Shown here one piece after another: positions 35,621 through 50,149 of a stretch of 64,000 nucleotides of DNA. Source of the stretch: Capillidium heterosporum (Eukaryota; Entomophthoromycota; Entomophthoromycetes; Entomophthorales; Capillidiaceae); contig WBMQ01000003.1 in NCBI GenBank assembly GCA_016630905.1, forward strand, positions 2,666,001 to 2,730,000. Reading direction: 5' to 3'. The notes under the pieces were generated by a model that was not told where the DNA came from, made no database searches, and was given only the letters and a program-made list of their open reading frames with translations. Position numbers and translations under genes: made by a program. The first letter of the stretch is position 1; the number at the start of each line of letters is the position of its first letter.

Positions 35621-36735
35621 TGATGAAAAATATGATCGATTTTCCACCTGGATTGCTCAACATAATGTTTTACGAATTAGAGAACGAGGGTCTATTCAAA
35701 TTAGTTCTAGTCAGCAGATATATTCGGCAAGTAGTTATATCATTTATTTTTCACGACATCATCGATAAATCTGGACATTGGATTTAACGAATACCACAAC
35801 ATACAAGAACTTACAAGGAGATACAGCAAGCATATTAAAAAGATTATATATATTTATGAGTGATTGGGCTTCTCTATTACGCTTTACAATCCTATCCCTT
35901 CCTTTGAAGGGTTTATTAGCGATTTCTGCATATATTTTTTCTTCACCAATAGCAACTTTAACGTTTATAAGAAGCTTATCTCCTACTCAGTAGAATTGGA
36001 CTTTGATATGAACTATGGTTGCTGAGTATTTAAAACTCTAAAGAGCATGAAAGCTTTTGAGCCTAACGGCATGTGCGACTTTGAATTTTTATTAGACTTC
36101 ATATCCCCAATCTGAAGTTCCTTAGGATTGACATAGTAAAAATAGACAGCTTCATCTTTTAGCACATAAAATATAAGCTACCGAATCTAAGTACGTTGGA
36201 GTTGGTAAATGTAAGGCCATCTGAACTCAAAGATTCACTGCTTAAGCTCTATCAAATTAGTTTGTTCCCAGTGAAGCTGAATCTGAAATGCTGAGCGACC
36301 ATTTAAGGAATCAAGCTCTAGCCCAATCTAAAGAAATATAGGTTCCATAATCAATTGACTCACTCTATGGACTTTTTCGATAGATGAGGGAGGCTAGTAA
36401 ATTCTGATATTTACTTTGGTAGGATCATGTACCGTTTTAACTCACTGGGTTAGTTAATGTGGTTGATTTGAAGATAAAGCTCGCCAATTCCAATGTAACT
36501 GAAATAGCCTCAATCCCTTTCACCACGTTGGTCATCCTTAAGCGTCTGTCTATGGAAGATGGCTTTAAATCGAAGGACTTCGATTTTACCCGCCCCCTAT
36601 TCCTTCAAACTTCAGAACTACAGTGTTTGATTAAGATGATTCTTACCTTTAAAGCTTTTATGAGCAAACTAAGCCAGCATCATAGCTTCAATATATTCTG
36701 CTATTCTAATGAATGGAGAAACACGCTTATGTGAA
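35621..36735 (+). pseudogene. F-box/LRR protein relic
   Basis: Starts MMKNMIDFPPGLLNIMFYELE and continues LVLVSRYIRQVVISFIFHDI, which aligns directly with the F-box of the intact gene at 40.2-41.5 kb (DLPPELLNIIFLELD, INRYIRQVAIPLIFFDI). After that the reading breaks several times by stops and frame changes. LRR-like leucine patterns persist to about 36735 (NVVDLKIKLANSNVTEIASI). A dead paralog about 4 kb from the living one, in opposite orientation. Confidence 0.65.
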
Positions 36736-37544
36736 ATGAAAAGAAATTGTAGGCTTCTTAAGCTTGATGGATCAGTGAGTTTCGAGTGAGGATCAAAAAT
36801 AAGCTAATATATTTTATAGAAACCTTCTATAACTTTGTTTTCACTCTTTTAAATATATATGCATAGTTTCATCTATTGCTTATAGATTAGATTGGATATT
36901 AGTTTAAAGTCTTTTCATAGTCATTCAAAATTATAAAGTTCCGATAAACTTTATATAGTACTCATGGGATCTTCAGCTTTAGCATCTTTTATACTTTGTT
37001 CATATTTGTGTTTTTGGTTGCAGATCTACGACAGTATAAAGGACTTGATATATATCAAGTGCCTATAATTCAACATTAAACTTTATAAAATGGAAGCTGC
37101 ATCCTTCGTATATAACTTCAGCTTTAAAACTTGGTATTGGATCGATATAATTTAGATCAGTAATAGCTATCTTTGTCGCGAATGTATCTACGACTTGCTA
37201 ATTTATTCTATAGTGGATTGATATATGATTCTAGTTTTTTATACTTCATAAATATTGAGATTTTTTCAATATACCGAAACTTAGGATTGTTTAGTCTCGC
37301 CTGTAAGATGAATACCTTCAACAAATATATTGAAGCTGTTCGACTGCTATCTTAGTTTCTATGCCTCTGCCAATAGTAGCCATAAATATATGCTATTACC
37401 TGGCTAAAGAACTTTCGAACTTCAATCTCAAAACTTTTTCAACCAATCACTCCTTATCCAAAATCCCAATATTCTCAAACCCACATAACCAGCATAACAT
37501 TGCCTAAAATTTTAACCTTTACAGCTTGAGTACAACCAACCCAA
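36736..37544. other. Intergenic
   Basis: AT-rich promoter side of the methyltransferase gene. No gene seen. Confidence 0.35.
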
Positions 37545-39710
<2,166 letters not shown>

Positions 39711-40201
39711 AGATTAAATAGACATTTTACTCTTGTATTTCTAATAAACTGTTTAATTGATATTTATAGTACCTACCTTTAATCCATTGAATCTTTACCG
39801 TTTCGATATTTATATTAGTATTCTAATTAGTAAATTTGAATAGACACCTAACATAATTCTAGGCTATAATTAACATATGAATTGATAGGCTAGTACAACC
39901 ATGGATTATACTTTACTGATTTTCCAAATAATATATAAGATATAGTTCAAGATTCAAGATATTTATTTGTGAAAAAAATGACCAGAAAGACTAATCTAAA
40001 GCCATTTACTTATCTAGGATTCAGCGACTATGATTGGATTGAAAGTTACTAAATGAAAAGTATACAAATATTGAAATCAAGGTAGAGTTTAGAGGAGGAG
40101 AATAAAGTAATGAAGAAAATGAAAGAGAGCTGTATGTATGAAAAGAAGTGTCTATAGATGTAGAATACTCACCTGGTATCAATATAAGCGGCATCTATAT
40201 T
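39711..40201. other. Convergent spacer
   Basis: 3' spacer between the methyltransferase (+) and the F-box gene (-). AATAAAC at 39742 may serve polyadenylation of the former. No gene seen. Confidence 0.4.
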
Positions 40202-41482
40202 TTAAGCATATTTAGCATATCGTTTTGGAAGTAGAGGAGAATGCCTTTCCATCCAACTTAGCAACTTAAACAGTGGGTTATGCTTACCTGATATACTCAA
40301 ACGTAATAAACTTGGGTAGGTCGTATCTTCATTCAATTTAGGAGGAAGCTCATATTCGCCCATGATGGAACAACACCTTATACTAAGCCTGCGGCACTCT
40401 GTCAACTTGGACAAGAATTCCACAAAGCTAGCGGTGACTTCAGTTAAAATGTACATTTTGAAAGTCCGAAGGTGCACTTGATGGGTAAAGCTGAAAGTCT
40501 CGGGTATAAACTTACCACGTAGATCCAGGTACTTGAGGTTGACCAAAGTGTTGAAGATAATGGGAACGGCAATTATTTCGTTATTTGGTTTGAATCGGAT
40601 AACTAAGTCGACTAATCTGGTAAAAGAAGTGACTTGTAATGAATCGGTTATTTCAGGAAAATAGGTGTCGAGTTTCACTAAGCTCCTCCATTTGCCTAAG
40701 TGATCTAGAGGTTGTATCGACCTACCGTTAAACGTATAATCCTTGAGATTGGGCCAGAACTTTGGGCTTCGCAGATAATCGCTTAATAATTTGGGTACGT
40801 TACCTTCAGGAAGAAAATTGAAGTTGGTGATCTGATATAATATAGGAAATTGAGTCACCGGTTCTGATATATTTGTTGACACTAGCTCTAACTTCCTGAG
40901 GTTAGGTAAGTTGAACTGAATATGCTCAAAGATTGATCCATCTAGCTTGGAAGCTAAAATTGAAAGGGATTTTAGAGATGGGTAATAAATGTCGTTGACT
41001 AGGAAACTTTGGTTCGTGTTGTTGGTAAGGGTAAACGTATGTAAATTGGATAAAACTTCGAAAAGTTGGTTATCCAAGGTGCAGTTTTTGGCTAAATTTA
41101 ATGTGTAGGAAGTTAGTTGCTTGTACTGTTTGAAACTACTATCGGATAGGGTTGAGAAATGCCTATCGTATCTTATCGTTTCTCCGAATGAATTTATGTG
41201 CTTATATAGTGCTATTGGGAATTTTAGGCGACCTTCGACGAATTTGGTTTTTCGAATATGTCTGTTGTACTTCCTTATGAGTCCTTGGATGTTCTGGTTG
41301 TCTTCGATACTTTTATTCCTGACCCAAACTTCGAGTTTGTTTGTTATGTCGAAAAAGATTAGCGGGATGGCTACCTGTCGAATGTACCTGTTGATTAAAG
41401 CTAGCCTGTACAGAAACCAAGAATCTAATTCTAGAAATATGATGTTGAGTAGCTCAGGTGGAAGGTCGGTCAAAGTTTTCAT
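40202..41482 (-). CDS. F-box/LRR protein
   Basis: F-box proteins bind Skp1 in SCF ubiquitin ligases and hold substrates by their repeats. Start chosen at 41482 because the F-box begins at once (MKTLTDLPPELLNIIFLELDS, then LINRYIRQVAIPLIFFD); a longer open frame reaches 41683, but that extension has no F-box-family character. About 426 residues. The rest has irregular leucine-rich repeats, for example SLKSLSILASKL, LPNLRKLELVSTN, LVDLVIRF, LKYLDLRGK and CRRLSIRCCS. Single exon, frame clean. Relics at 20.2-21.0, 35.6-36.7 and 57.2-57.9 kb look like members of the same family. Confidence 0.75.
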   Translation of the reverse strand: MKTLTDLPPELLNIIFLELDSWFLYRLALINRYIRQVAIPLIFFDITNKLEVWVRNKSIEDNQNIQGLIRKYNRHIRKTKFVEGRLKFPIALYKHINSFGETIRYDRHFSTLSDSSFKQYKQLTSYTLNLAKNCTLDNQLFEVLSNLHTFTLTNNTNQSFLVNDIYYPSLKSLSILASKLDGSIFEHIQFNLPNLRKLELVSTNISEPVTQFPILYQITNFNFLPEGNVPKLLSDYLRSPKFWPNLKDYTFNGRSIQPLDHLGKWRSLVKLDTYFPEITDSLQVTSFTRLVDLVIRFKPNNEIIAVPIIFNTLVNLKYLDLRGKFIPETFSFTHQVHLRTFKMYILTEVTASFVEFLSKLTECRRLSIRCCSIMGEYELPPKLNEDTTYPSLLRLSISGKHNPLFKLLSWMERHSPLLPKRYAKYA

Positions 41483-42269
41483 TGTAGTTGGCTGTAGAGT
41501 AAAGAAAAGGTTGGCCAAAATTGGACTATGATTAAAGCTGATTCTTTGGTTTATAGCTGAACAAGTTGGTACTGGATTTGAAAAAAATTGGCGTATCCAA
41601 TTATAGTTTCCTAATTTCACAACAAAGCTAGTCCATTGGTCTATTGCTATTAGAACTGGATTTGTATTCATCCCACGTGCCAAACATCCTGATACCTATA
41701 TATATAGTGTTGATTTAGTAGCTGCATGCCTTTATATTTTGACAACTCCATCCATTACTAGGAAATAAAATTTTCTACTGAGGTTATCTATACTTGTTGT
41801 ATATGGAAAGATGCTTTTGATTACTTCATATACATTAGATTAACTGATGATTGCCTCATTAGACTTTATAGATAAAATCCTAATTTGAGTTTCCTAATTA
41901 AAGGAATAGCCAATAGAAGCAGCTTATTTTTCATAACGAGGTTCTCTATTGGTTACTCAAACTATGAGATTACCTATACCTTTGGAAATCAAATAATTGA
42001 ATTACTGGCATCTACCACCACCAAAATTTAGTGATCCTAGCCGTAGTAGTCGTATTGATCAAAGCTAACGAAAATTGATACGTAGGTCAACAAGCTTCAA
42101 AAATATATAGGCATAGAAATAGTATTAATTTTGAATACAAGACAGCATTAGCAAAAGCCATTAGCAATTCAAAACTTAACTCATGAAACTACACAAAAAA
42201 TCAAACCAAAAGCATTATTAATTAATCCAGTACTATTCTAAAAAGCAGAATATTCCATCCCTTCGAAGC
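41483..42269. other. Intergenic
   Basis: AT-rich spacer between two minus-strand genes. No gene seen. Confidence 0.4.
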
Positions 42270-43830
42270 CTAAACCCCTTCCACCGGTTTACTGCCATTG
42301 GCCATATTGTTGAACTCGTAGCCATCGTGCAAGACCCTATGGATGGCGTTGATCTTATCCAGAAGCTTGTGACGTCTACCCAACGATTTTATTCCTAACT
42401 CCTTCAACTCTTCGTGGTCCAAGTTCAACAGTACGTCGCCAGTAATATCGTGAGCTATATTTAAAAAGTAAGTAAGCATATATATTTCTCAAGAATAGGA
42501 AATTCCAAATAAAGCTACCTTTGAATTGCGGGACTACATCTTCGAACTCCATCTTGTTTAACCATAGGGCTACTTGCTCAACGTTCCAGTTGGTAACTTG
42601 TGTGTTTAAATTGGCAAAAACTAGTGAGGATCGGTAAATGTAATTAGAATTTTAAAAGTTTACGTTCAGGTGGCGTGATAGGATCATTTTGCCTAGAAGT
42701 TCGAGTGAACCTGGCTAACCTCCGGTTGATAAAGTTGGCATAAGTGGGTTGAAACCCAGGAGCCGCTTCAGGAGCTTTTTGGAATGACAAATTAATAAAC
42801 CATGTTGAAATTTGACTCTTTACTTATAAGGTTCTTTTCACCGGAAACCCAACTTCGTACCCCGGGTGGTGTCAGGTCTAATATAAAACTTTGGTAGATG
42901 CTTTTTAAATAAAGTACCTCTAGAACATATGTATAGTGAAATATCTCGCAAGATTTCCAACATCTCTCGCTCGTTGTAGTCGTTACCAAACCTAGACCTT
43001 GTGACTCGAGTTGGTCGTAATTCTAGTTTTTAAAAAATGAATTAATATGAAAAGATATTGTAAATTTTTTACCAAGACTAGGATAGGGAATATAATCGTG
43101 GTAAGTCAATCGAGGGCATAGATAGAATTTTAAAGTCATCTCGTTGCTGGCATGTATTTCGTAATTTACTATTCAAAAAAGTTAATTACAGGTATAAGTA
43201 TAAATCTACATATATCCTCCAAATCGGATTGATCGACTAAAGTAATCAAATCGCCTTCTTTATCCTTGTACTTTATTAAAACCGGCTCTACCAAGTTAAA
43301 TAAACTATTAATCTAAAGTAGGTTGAAAATTGGAGGTTAGTAATTGTGGATTGGTGGGTAAAAAAGGCTACCTTATCCATAATGAAACTAAAAGTTAGTT
43401 GGGAGGCGTCAGTTACCGTCAACCTCCTACAGTCATCCCCTAACCAAAACTTTATCAACATCGTTGTACTCCTCGCTTCGTTTAAAGTTGACTTCTTCAA
43501 TAAATTGGAAAGGCGATGCCCCTATTCTAACTTGATTTTGTGATTCCATCAACTAGAATTTCGAAATTTCTTCCGAAGCTGGTAATCATTGGGTATAATT
43601 TTCGGCAATTTATTGGGTAGGGTCATAGGTTTCCCATTATCGAGTTTGATAAAGTTGGCTTGAATAGAGTTTAGTTGGAACTGGGAAAGGAACTTGGAGA
43701 TAGATTGGAATAGGTGCCACTTTATATAGTTATTATGGTTTAAATTTACGGTTGAATATACATATAGGATAAGATTAGTGGCGAGTTTTTTGAAGAGGTA
43801 ATTCTATAGGACATATTCTGCAGATAAACA
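42270..43830 (-). CDS. PB1- and SAM-domain scaffold protein, many exons (N-terminus uncertain)
   Basis: Name not recognised. A PB1 domain is split by an intron: IKFWLGDDCRRLTVTD (43.4 kb) and VLIKYKDKEGDLITLVDQSDLE (43.2-43.3 kb), with the basic and acidic PB1 faces. Further exons carry MTLKFYLCPRLTYHDY, FGNDYNEREMLEILRDISLYI and LTPPGVRSWVSGEKN. A C-terminal SAM domain is also split: WNVEQVALWLNKMEFEDVVPQFK (42.52-42.60 kb) and HDITGDVLLNLDHEELKELGIKSLGRRHKLL (42.28-42.46 kb). The end at 42270 is clear. PB1 and SAM are both protein-protein contact domains in MAP-kinase and polarity modules (Ste50/Ste11, Bem1/Cdc24), so a signalling scaffold is likely. The region upstream of PB1 (43.5-43.8 kb) codes in two frames with stops that I could not resolve into exons, so the start is not fixed. 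Confidence 0.65.
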
Positions 43831-44760
43831 ATAAATTAATAATAGATACTATTAAACCCATTGAATTTAATTTCTTTTTATATGATTTCTTAACTTTTCC
43901 CCTTCAATAGTAGCTTTTTTAGCACTCACCACTTGCTATAAAACTTCTATATACTAACTCTATTAATCGCATCCACTTTGCACTACTTTTAATTTTGTAC
44001 TTCTTGGCCTTAATTTTCTCAGTAGTCTACTCTGTAATATCAATGATTTTTTGCTATTGTTAAAAGTCATCTTTTTAGGTATTTTATTAATTTATCAATT
44101 TTAAATTCATCATAATTGATAGATTTTCTATTTCTTAAGCTTTTATACTGTCACAATATTTATATTTACTATTCCTAGTTTATTCTGTCCTTTTAGTTAA
44201 AATTTTATTTTACTCTATTGAATATTATTTTCGTTTCCATCATAACACCTTTAACTTTATTTTTAGATCTACTACGTTTCCAATTCCTTAGTCTATATAT
44301 ACTAATAGTTTGAATTTAAAACATTATTTTAGTACAGCTGTTTCTCATATATACTTTTGTTAGAGTAAATCTCGAAATATTTTATACAATAAATGATCCA
44401 ATATTTATTTTAATCAACTAAAGTTAAATCGACTTCAGTTTTCATTGTATGGATATCATATGTATATATATAGTTTAGCAGATCTATCATTTAAAACGAA
44501 ACAAGAGCTGTGAATATATATAATGTTCAAGCTTGACACTATCGAGGGGAAATGTAGAAGTGCATGTAAGCCAATATCCGTATGTGTAAGCATTCCCTTT
44601 ATGATATGACTGATGCTAAAGAATAAAAAGGATTTTAGGAAAATAAGCTTCTCAAATGGTAAACTTGTAAACGATAATGCAAAAAATGCTTTATTTAAAT
44701 AGACATGATACTTAACATACGTATAACTAAATTTTTGTATTTAACGTAACATTAATGAAC
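43831..44760. other. Intergenic
   Basis: Very AT-rich. No gene seen. Confidence 0.4.
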
Positions 44761-45387
44761 TTAGACCATAGTAAGCTACAACTTTGATGAAAACTCCTCC
44801 ATCAAAGTCCAAGGCGTCGATACAACCAATATTGCCGATTTAATTGGAAGTGACGCTATTAATAGTAGCGATGCCAGTAACCTCGCTATAATTATAAGCA
44901 AGCGTTTTTGTACTGAGAAGGTCGAAAGGACCTATTAATTTAAGCTGTTTTTGGATTCAATGAGACAACCAGCATTGGTGAACTGGACGGTCTTACCCTT
45001 CTTATTATCCCACTTACCGAACAAGTTGGTGACGAAATCAATAGACTTGACTTGGTTGGAACGGTCCAGGTTGGAGTTGCCGTAGTGGATACCATTTTTA
45101 CCAAAGATAGAGACCTGAACTTCTTGGATGTCAAAGTTGGGTAAAAGCTTCTCAAGGATAACGGTGTCACTAACCTTGGACCAAGTACCGTAAGTAAGCT
45201 TGGGGTCCTCGTTGATGCAGTCTTTGGAACGCTTGACGAAGGTACCGTCCTTTTCCAAGTTGAGCTCATAGGCGTCGTAACAGATATCGTACTCGTTGTC
45301 GACAGCAAAGAAGTAGCGACCGGTGAAGTCAATGGCCGAGGCAGTGGCAGCTAAAGCGAGAGTAGCGATAACGTTCTTGAAAAGCAT
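44761..45387 (-). pseudogene. Small secreted protein gene, converted and truncated copy
   Basis: From ATG at 45387 the first 145 codons are almost identical to the 48.3-kb gene, including the signal peptide MLFKNVIATLALAATASA. Near FTNAG (44969) identity stops abruptly and the frame ends at TAA 44935. Beyond it, minus-strand sequence to about 44770 still resembles the C-terminal third of the 48.3-kb protein (KTLAYNYSEVTGIATINSVTSN), but strongly diverged and out of frame with an internal stop. So an old relic has had its 5' part overwritten by the good copy. Confidence 0.7.
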
Positions 45388-45406
45388 CTTAATGGTTTTA
45401 TTCTAA
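44969..45406. repeat. Inverted repeat arm A (pairs with 48275-48712)
   Basis: 438 bp, equal in length to arm B and nearly identical in inverted orientation. I found one substitution inside the coding part by comparing the two translations. Arms are 2868 bp apart. The arms start 20 bp before the ATG and end inside the coding sequence. Confidence 0.85.
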
Positions 45407-48274
45407 TCCTATATGACTTTATACCTACAGTACTTCTCCAAAACTCATCCTTTACACTAGTTTTTGGCTAGTTTTTGCTATATATGTTATGAATTTTTAA
45501 TTCCTTGAGTATTGAGTGTAAAGGATACTCTGTATCAGTACACTTTATATGTAGGATCTTTTTACTATAATTATTATGTGATGGATATCATATTTTTAGA
45601 AATTCGAACACAATATTCGGCTCCACCAGTCAAATACACAGAGCCTAAGGATTGCTTACCCATATGATGAATGTAAATCGTTGACGTAGCCACCAAAACT
45701 GCCTGTTAAATTAATATTAACTCAATAAGCATCACTAGATGGATTTAATGACACTATCAATTTTAATGCTAACTAGTTGTAACATACTATTTCAGATCTA
45801 CACTCCTAACAAGAAAACTAAAAAGCATCTATTGTAGATTTAGTAAATCATCTATTGGTAGGTCCCTTTCAAATAAATTTTAAATCTCCTTGTCCATTCA
45901 CCTCTACTCTTACTTTAATGTAGTTAAATGATATATTTCTCTTTCGATAAATCTGATGCAGATAATTAGACTATTCATTGTTTAGACTAACGACTGTGTC
46001 CGGTTCCTTGGTGTTATTCGTAACTCAGTTTTGGATCTACAATTCCTCTAATTTGCAATTTACAAAACAACAGATTGTTTAAGGTGCTATTAATATTAGA
46101 AGGGTGGATTATAATTATCTTTCATATATCTATCCTCCTTAACTGACAATCAAGAAATCCAACAAATTCAAAATTTCGGCCTACTGTAGGATACTACATA
46201 AGATAAAGGTTAACAGCCTAACCCATATATAAGTTCTTTAATCAGACTCCTAATATGAAGGTGGCGATGATTTAAGACTCCTAACCCTCAAAAGGCATAA
46301 CACATATAGGATGTTACTTTTGAAAAGTTGCATTCATCGTTCACCCTGGTAAGAGCACTCCCAACGCGCATAAACAGTATCTTGTCCACCAAACTACTGG
46401 AGTTGCAACATCTGTATTAAAATAAAACCAAAATTTAGACCTCGGTCAAAAAAGTATGTGGATTATACAACCTAGTTAAATATATAAAGCTATTTAAAAG
46501 ATCTAAAGGGCTCTGTGATAACAATTGTAGTCAGTGCAAATGTGATGCTGATGGGATTCAAGGTAACAAAAAGCATTGTTCTCTGCTTACCTTCTTTGGC
46601 TGTACTTCTAAACACAATATACAGGCTTTATTATGCAGTATGAGTGAATGCATCTGCTTAAAATATGGAAATACATCCACTACTTGACATTTGACAAGTA
46701 ATTTGTAAATTAATTTGCTATTGTATCTTGATATTTAGTTTACTTAGTCTCACCTTTACCTTTTACAGAAATAGCGCTTAATCCATCAAAATAGTTATAA
46801 ATATATTGCTTCTAGTTTCGTCTTTAAAGCAATCTGTATATCTTAATCAAGTCAAATATTTATATACATATTTACCAAAGTTTTATTTAGCTCTACAGTG
46901 ATACTGAAGATTCCTTTGCCTTCACATGATCCTAACCAATAATTGGTACACAGTTTATTATAATAATACCATTATTTATTACAAAGTTGCACTATTTTAC
47001 TTTGAATTTTTGTGCCATAACCTCTTGAAGTTTACCTATTGGATTAGACGAAAACAAACAAATTTATAAGAAAATCTAGTATCCAAAGCTAGCTAAAGTT
47101 CTAGCTGTACTCTATATATCTAATCAATTTGACCCATGAGTCTATAGAATTTAGATGGCTTCTCAGGAATGCAAATAGCTATCAGTCTATTAACGAACAA
47201 AGTACTAATAAAGTAAAATGAAGGTGGATTCAAAAATATTCATATTAGCTTTTAAGCTGAGTACGAAAACTAATCGATATATACTGTAGGGTTTAATTTA
47301 TAAGGAATAGTATATTGAAGTTCAACAAATGTAGCAGTAGAAAAGGTCATTAGAGTGATCGCTTTTACCCTATGGTTTTTTAAAGGGAACTTTGGTTTGA
47401 TAGAACACATTTTTCTTATGACAGTTCCGTTTCTTAAAGTATTAACAACATACTTTGAACTGAGAATATAGTGGCAGAATTTAATTGACTTTGATACTAA
47501 TTATTGGTTTATCACTACATATGATAGATATAGTTTGCAATAAAATCCGTGTTCCAAAATGTTGCAAAAGTTCTATTAATTTATACCATTAGAAACCCTC
47601 CTAGTATTTCTAAATAAAAGCAGTGATTCAATTATTTAAATAGAGCTCAATATTTAAAGCTTCATCTCCAACTTATTGAGTGTATGTAATCAATAGAATA
47701 TTTAGAAGCTACTTTTAAATTGAAGGGTGGTATTTTGCATTCATAATAAAGTGGTAATAAAACGATGTTTTACTATGTATGATATAGTACATGTCGATAT
47801 GATGATTTCAGAAGCAGTAGATGAATTTACGACTATCATTTAATGGCATCGACTAGAAATTTAGCATTTTACTATATATATAACCTAGAAAGGAGTATTT
47901 GGTATATTTTATTAGATATAGATGATAAAGTGATATTTCAGCCACTTTGTGGATACATTTACAATTCTAAAATTAATGTAGTGGATAGCTTTGGCAATGA
48001 TAGATATATTTCGGAACCAGAACATGGATAAACGATATGAAAAGCTTATAAGATTTGTATATGGAAGCACATAGTTCAAATACATTATATTATACGTAGT
48101 GAAAACTGATATATACTGTAGGAGTGATTACGTATACAAAAGGTGATTTGATCTAGAAATTTTCAAAGGTTCAAGTTAAAAATAGTATCGTATCCACCAC
48201 AACAAAAACACTACCCGAGAGATAGTATATAAGGGCCAATTTTGAGGCAATCTTACAGTACAAACCAACTAGAG
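45407..48274. other. Gene-poor spacer between inverted repeat arms
   Basis: 2.9 kb of AT-rich DNA with no supported gene. The last 100 bp before 48.27 kb contain the promoter of the intact secreted protein gene, with TATATAAGG near 48225. Confidence 0.4.
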
Positions 48275-48712
48275 TTAGAATAAAACCATTAAGATGCTTT
48301 TCAAGAACGTTATCGCTACTCTCGCTTTAGCTGCCACTGCCTCGGCCATTGACTTCACCGGTCGCTACTTCTTTGCTGTCGACAACGAGTACGACATCTG
48401 TTACGACGCCTATGAGCTCAACTTGGAAAAGGACGGTACCTTCGTCAAGCGTTCCAAAGACTGCATCAACGAGGACCCCAAGCTTACTTACGGTACTTGG
48501 TCCAAGGTTAGTGACACCGTTATCCTTGAGAAGCTTTTACCCAACTTTGACATCCAAGAAGTTCAGGTCTCTATCTTTGGTAAAAATGGTATCCACTACG
48601 GCAACTCCAACCTGGACCGTTCCAACCAAGTCAAGTCTATTGATTTCGTCACCAACTTGTTCGGTAAGTGGGATAATAAGAAGGGTAAGACCGTCCAGTT
48701 CACCAATGCTGG
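48275..48712. repeat. Inverted repeat arm B (pairs with 44969-45406)
   Basis: Arm lying in the intact secreted protein gene; see arm A. The sharp ends inside an otherwise diverged gene pair are the mark of gene conversion rather than of a simple duplication. Confidence 0.85.
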
Positions 48713-48887
48713 CCGTCTCATTGAGACTAACAATGGATTCTCCAAGATTAATCTTTTCGCTATTACCGGTGAGAAGACTATTGACTATGATCACCGTGAG
48801 ATTGTTGGTACTTCCAATTTGAACGGAGCTGTTACCAACTGGGTCGCCAAGATTGACCTTAAATCTACTTTGGTCTTTAACTGGTGA
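48294..48887 (+). CDS. Small secreted protein (intact copy)
   Basis: Not recognised. 197 residues: signal peptide MLFKNVIATLALAATASA, then a probably beta-rich mature domain starting IDFTGRYFFAVDNEYDICYDAY. Two mature cysteines are visible (CYDAY and DCINED), so one disulfide is possible. The pattern of alternating hydrophobic residues and the FTGRYFF...GTWS layout recall lipocalin-like barrels, but that is only an impression. Codon use is strongly biased to C-ending codons, as in highly expressed genes. Relatives lie at 44.8-45.4 kb (converted pseudogene) and 58.3-58.9 kb (relic). Confidence 0.75.
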   Translation: MLFKNVIATLALAATASAIDFTGRYFFAVDNEYDICYDAYELNLEKDGTFVKRSKDCINEDPKLTYGTWSKVSDTVILEKLLPNFDIQEVQVSIFGKNGIHYGNSNLDRSNQVKSIDFVTNLFGKWDNKKGKTVQFTNAGRLIETNNGFSKINLFAITGEKTIDYDHREIVGTSNLNGAVTNWVAKIDLKSTLVFNW

Positions 48888-50149
48888 AACTTTCACCAAA
48901 GTTGCTGCCTAATTTTCTCAATAAAGGCTCTCTTAGTATTCAACTTTTTAATTTTAATAGGTTTATTTAAAGTATATATAATTTAATCAATATTATATAA
49001 TATGTCTATAACAATAATTGTAATATATTGGCTTTGAACCTATATAGTGCTGTAGTAAAGACTTATTTAAGTCGTTCAAAGATTCAATTTACAATTCCCC
49101 AACTTGAAGGTTATTGATGCAAGCTCACCTTCCACTATAAAAGGCGCTGACATGCTGTGATTGAAGCTTGGAATTTATAAGAATAATAGATATTTGTAGC
49201 CAAACTAAAAAAGTTGTACTGGCGATTGGCTATCAATCATATTACTATGGCCGATAGTTAGTTATACCACAACAAATACTAGTTTAACTTTCTATCGAAA
49301 CTCACTGATTGTTTTCAATAAACATTGGTTGCTTTATTAGCATCTATGATACACAAGAACGCCACTTTACCTACCATAAGCTTAAGATATCGATGAAGAC
49401 CCTTAAGTTAATTGTACTGATTAGTCTATATTCAACTTATAGTTCATCCATAGTATAAAAAGTGGATATACTTTACTAGTATAGCATATTCTCATTAAAC
49501 AAGAACACAGTAACATTATCCATACGATAAAAAATTTTATATATTTCAAAGTACATCTATTGAACTAAGAATATTCCATCATAAATTTACATTTATAGGC
49601 AATAAATAAACTTAAATAGTAGATTTCAACATTTGCAATGGGAACATGTATAGAATTTCATCCTGGAAGCTTATATTTTAGTCTATATGAATGGGGAACA
49701 AATAACGATATGATCAAAATGAGATTCATTGTGTTTCGTTAAAATGTTGAAGAACTTATCGTCCATACCATCTTCATATTGGATGATTGGATGCACCTAT
49801 ATGCTTAATTCCAGCGCTTTAAAATATAAGCCTATGCTCTATATAATAGCTTTATAGAATACTATTTATATCTAAAATATTGGCTTCCGAAGCGTAAAAA
49901 TAGCCATTGAAATATAGCTACTGTCGATGGACATTATAAACCTTGTTAACTATAGGCAGTACTGTGAAAGTTAACTAAAACCTTCCTATATAACGTACCA
50001 AAAAGCCAATTGTATGATATTGATAACTATACCTAACTCTAACTGTATTAATATATATGTAAACAGTAGCAAAGTGAAAGGATATACAAGCTCAGTATAT
50101 AGTTCAAATAATAAGCACCAAAGAATTTCAGCGTTATATTTAGGGTCTC
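48888..50149. other. Intergenic
   Basis: AT-rich. No supported gene. Confidence 0.35.

Noticed and set aside
48349-48822. Ser/Thr-rich frame overlapping the small secreted protein gene
   Set aside because: It is the +1 frame of the real gene; its Ser/Thr bias follows from the C-ending codon bias of that gene. The same shadow appears at 44940-45332.
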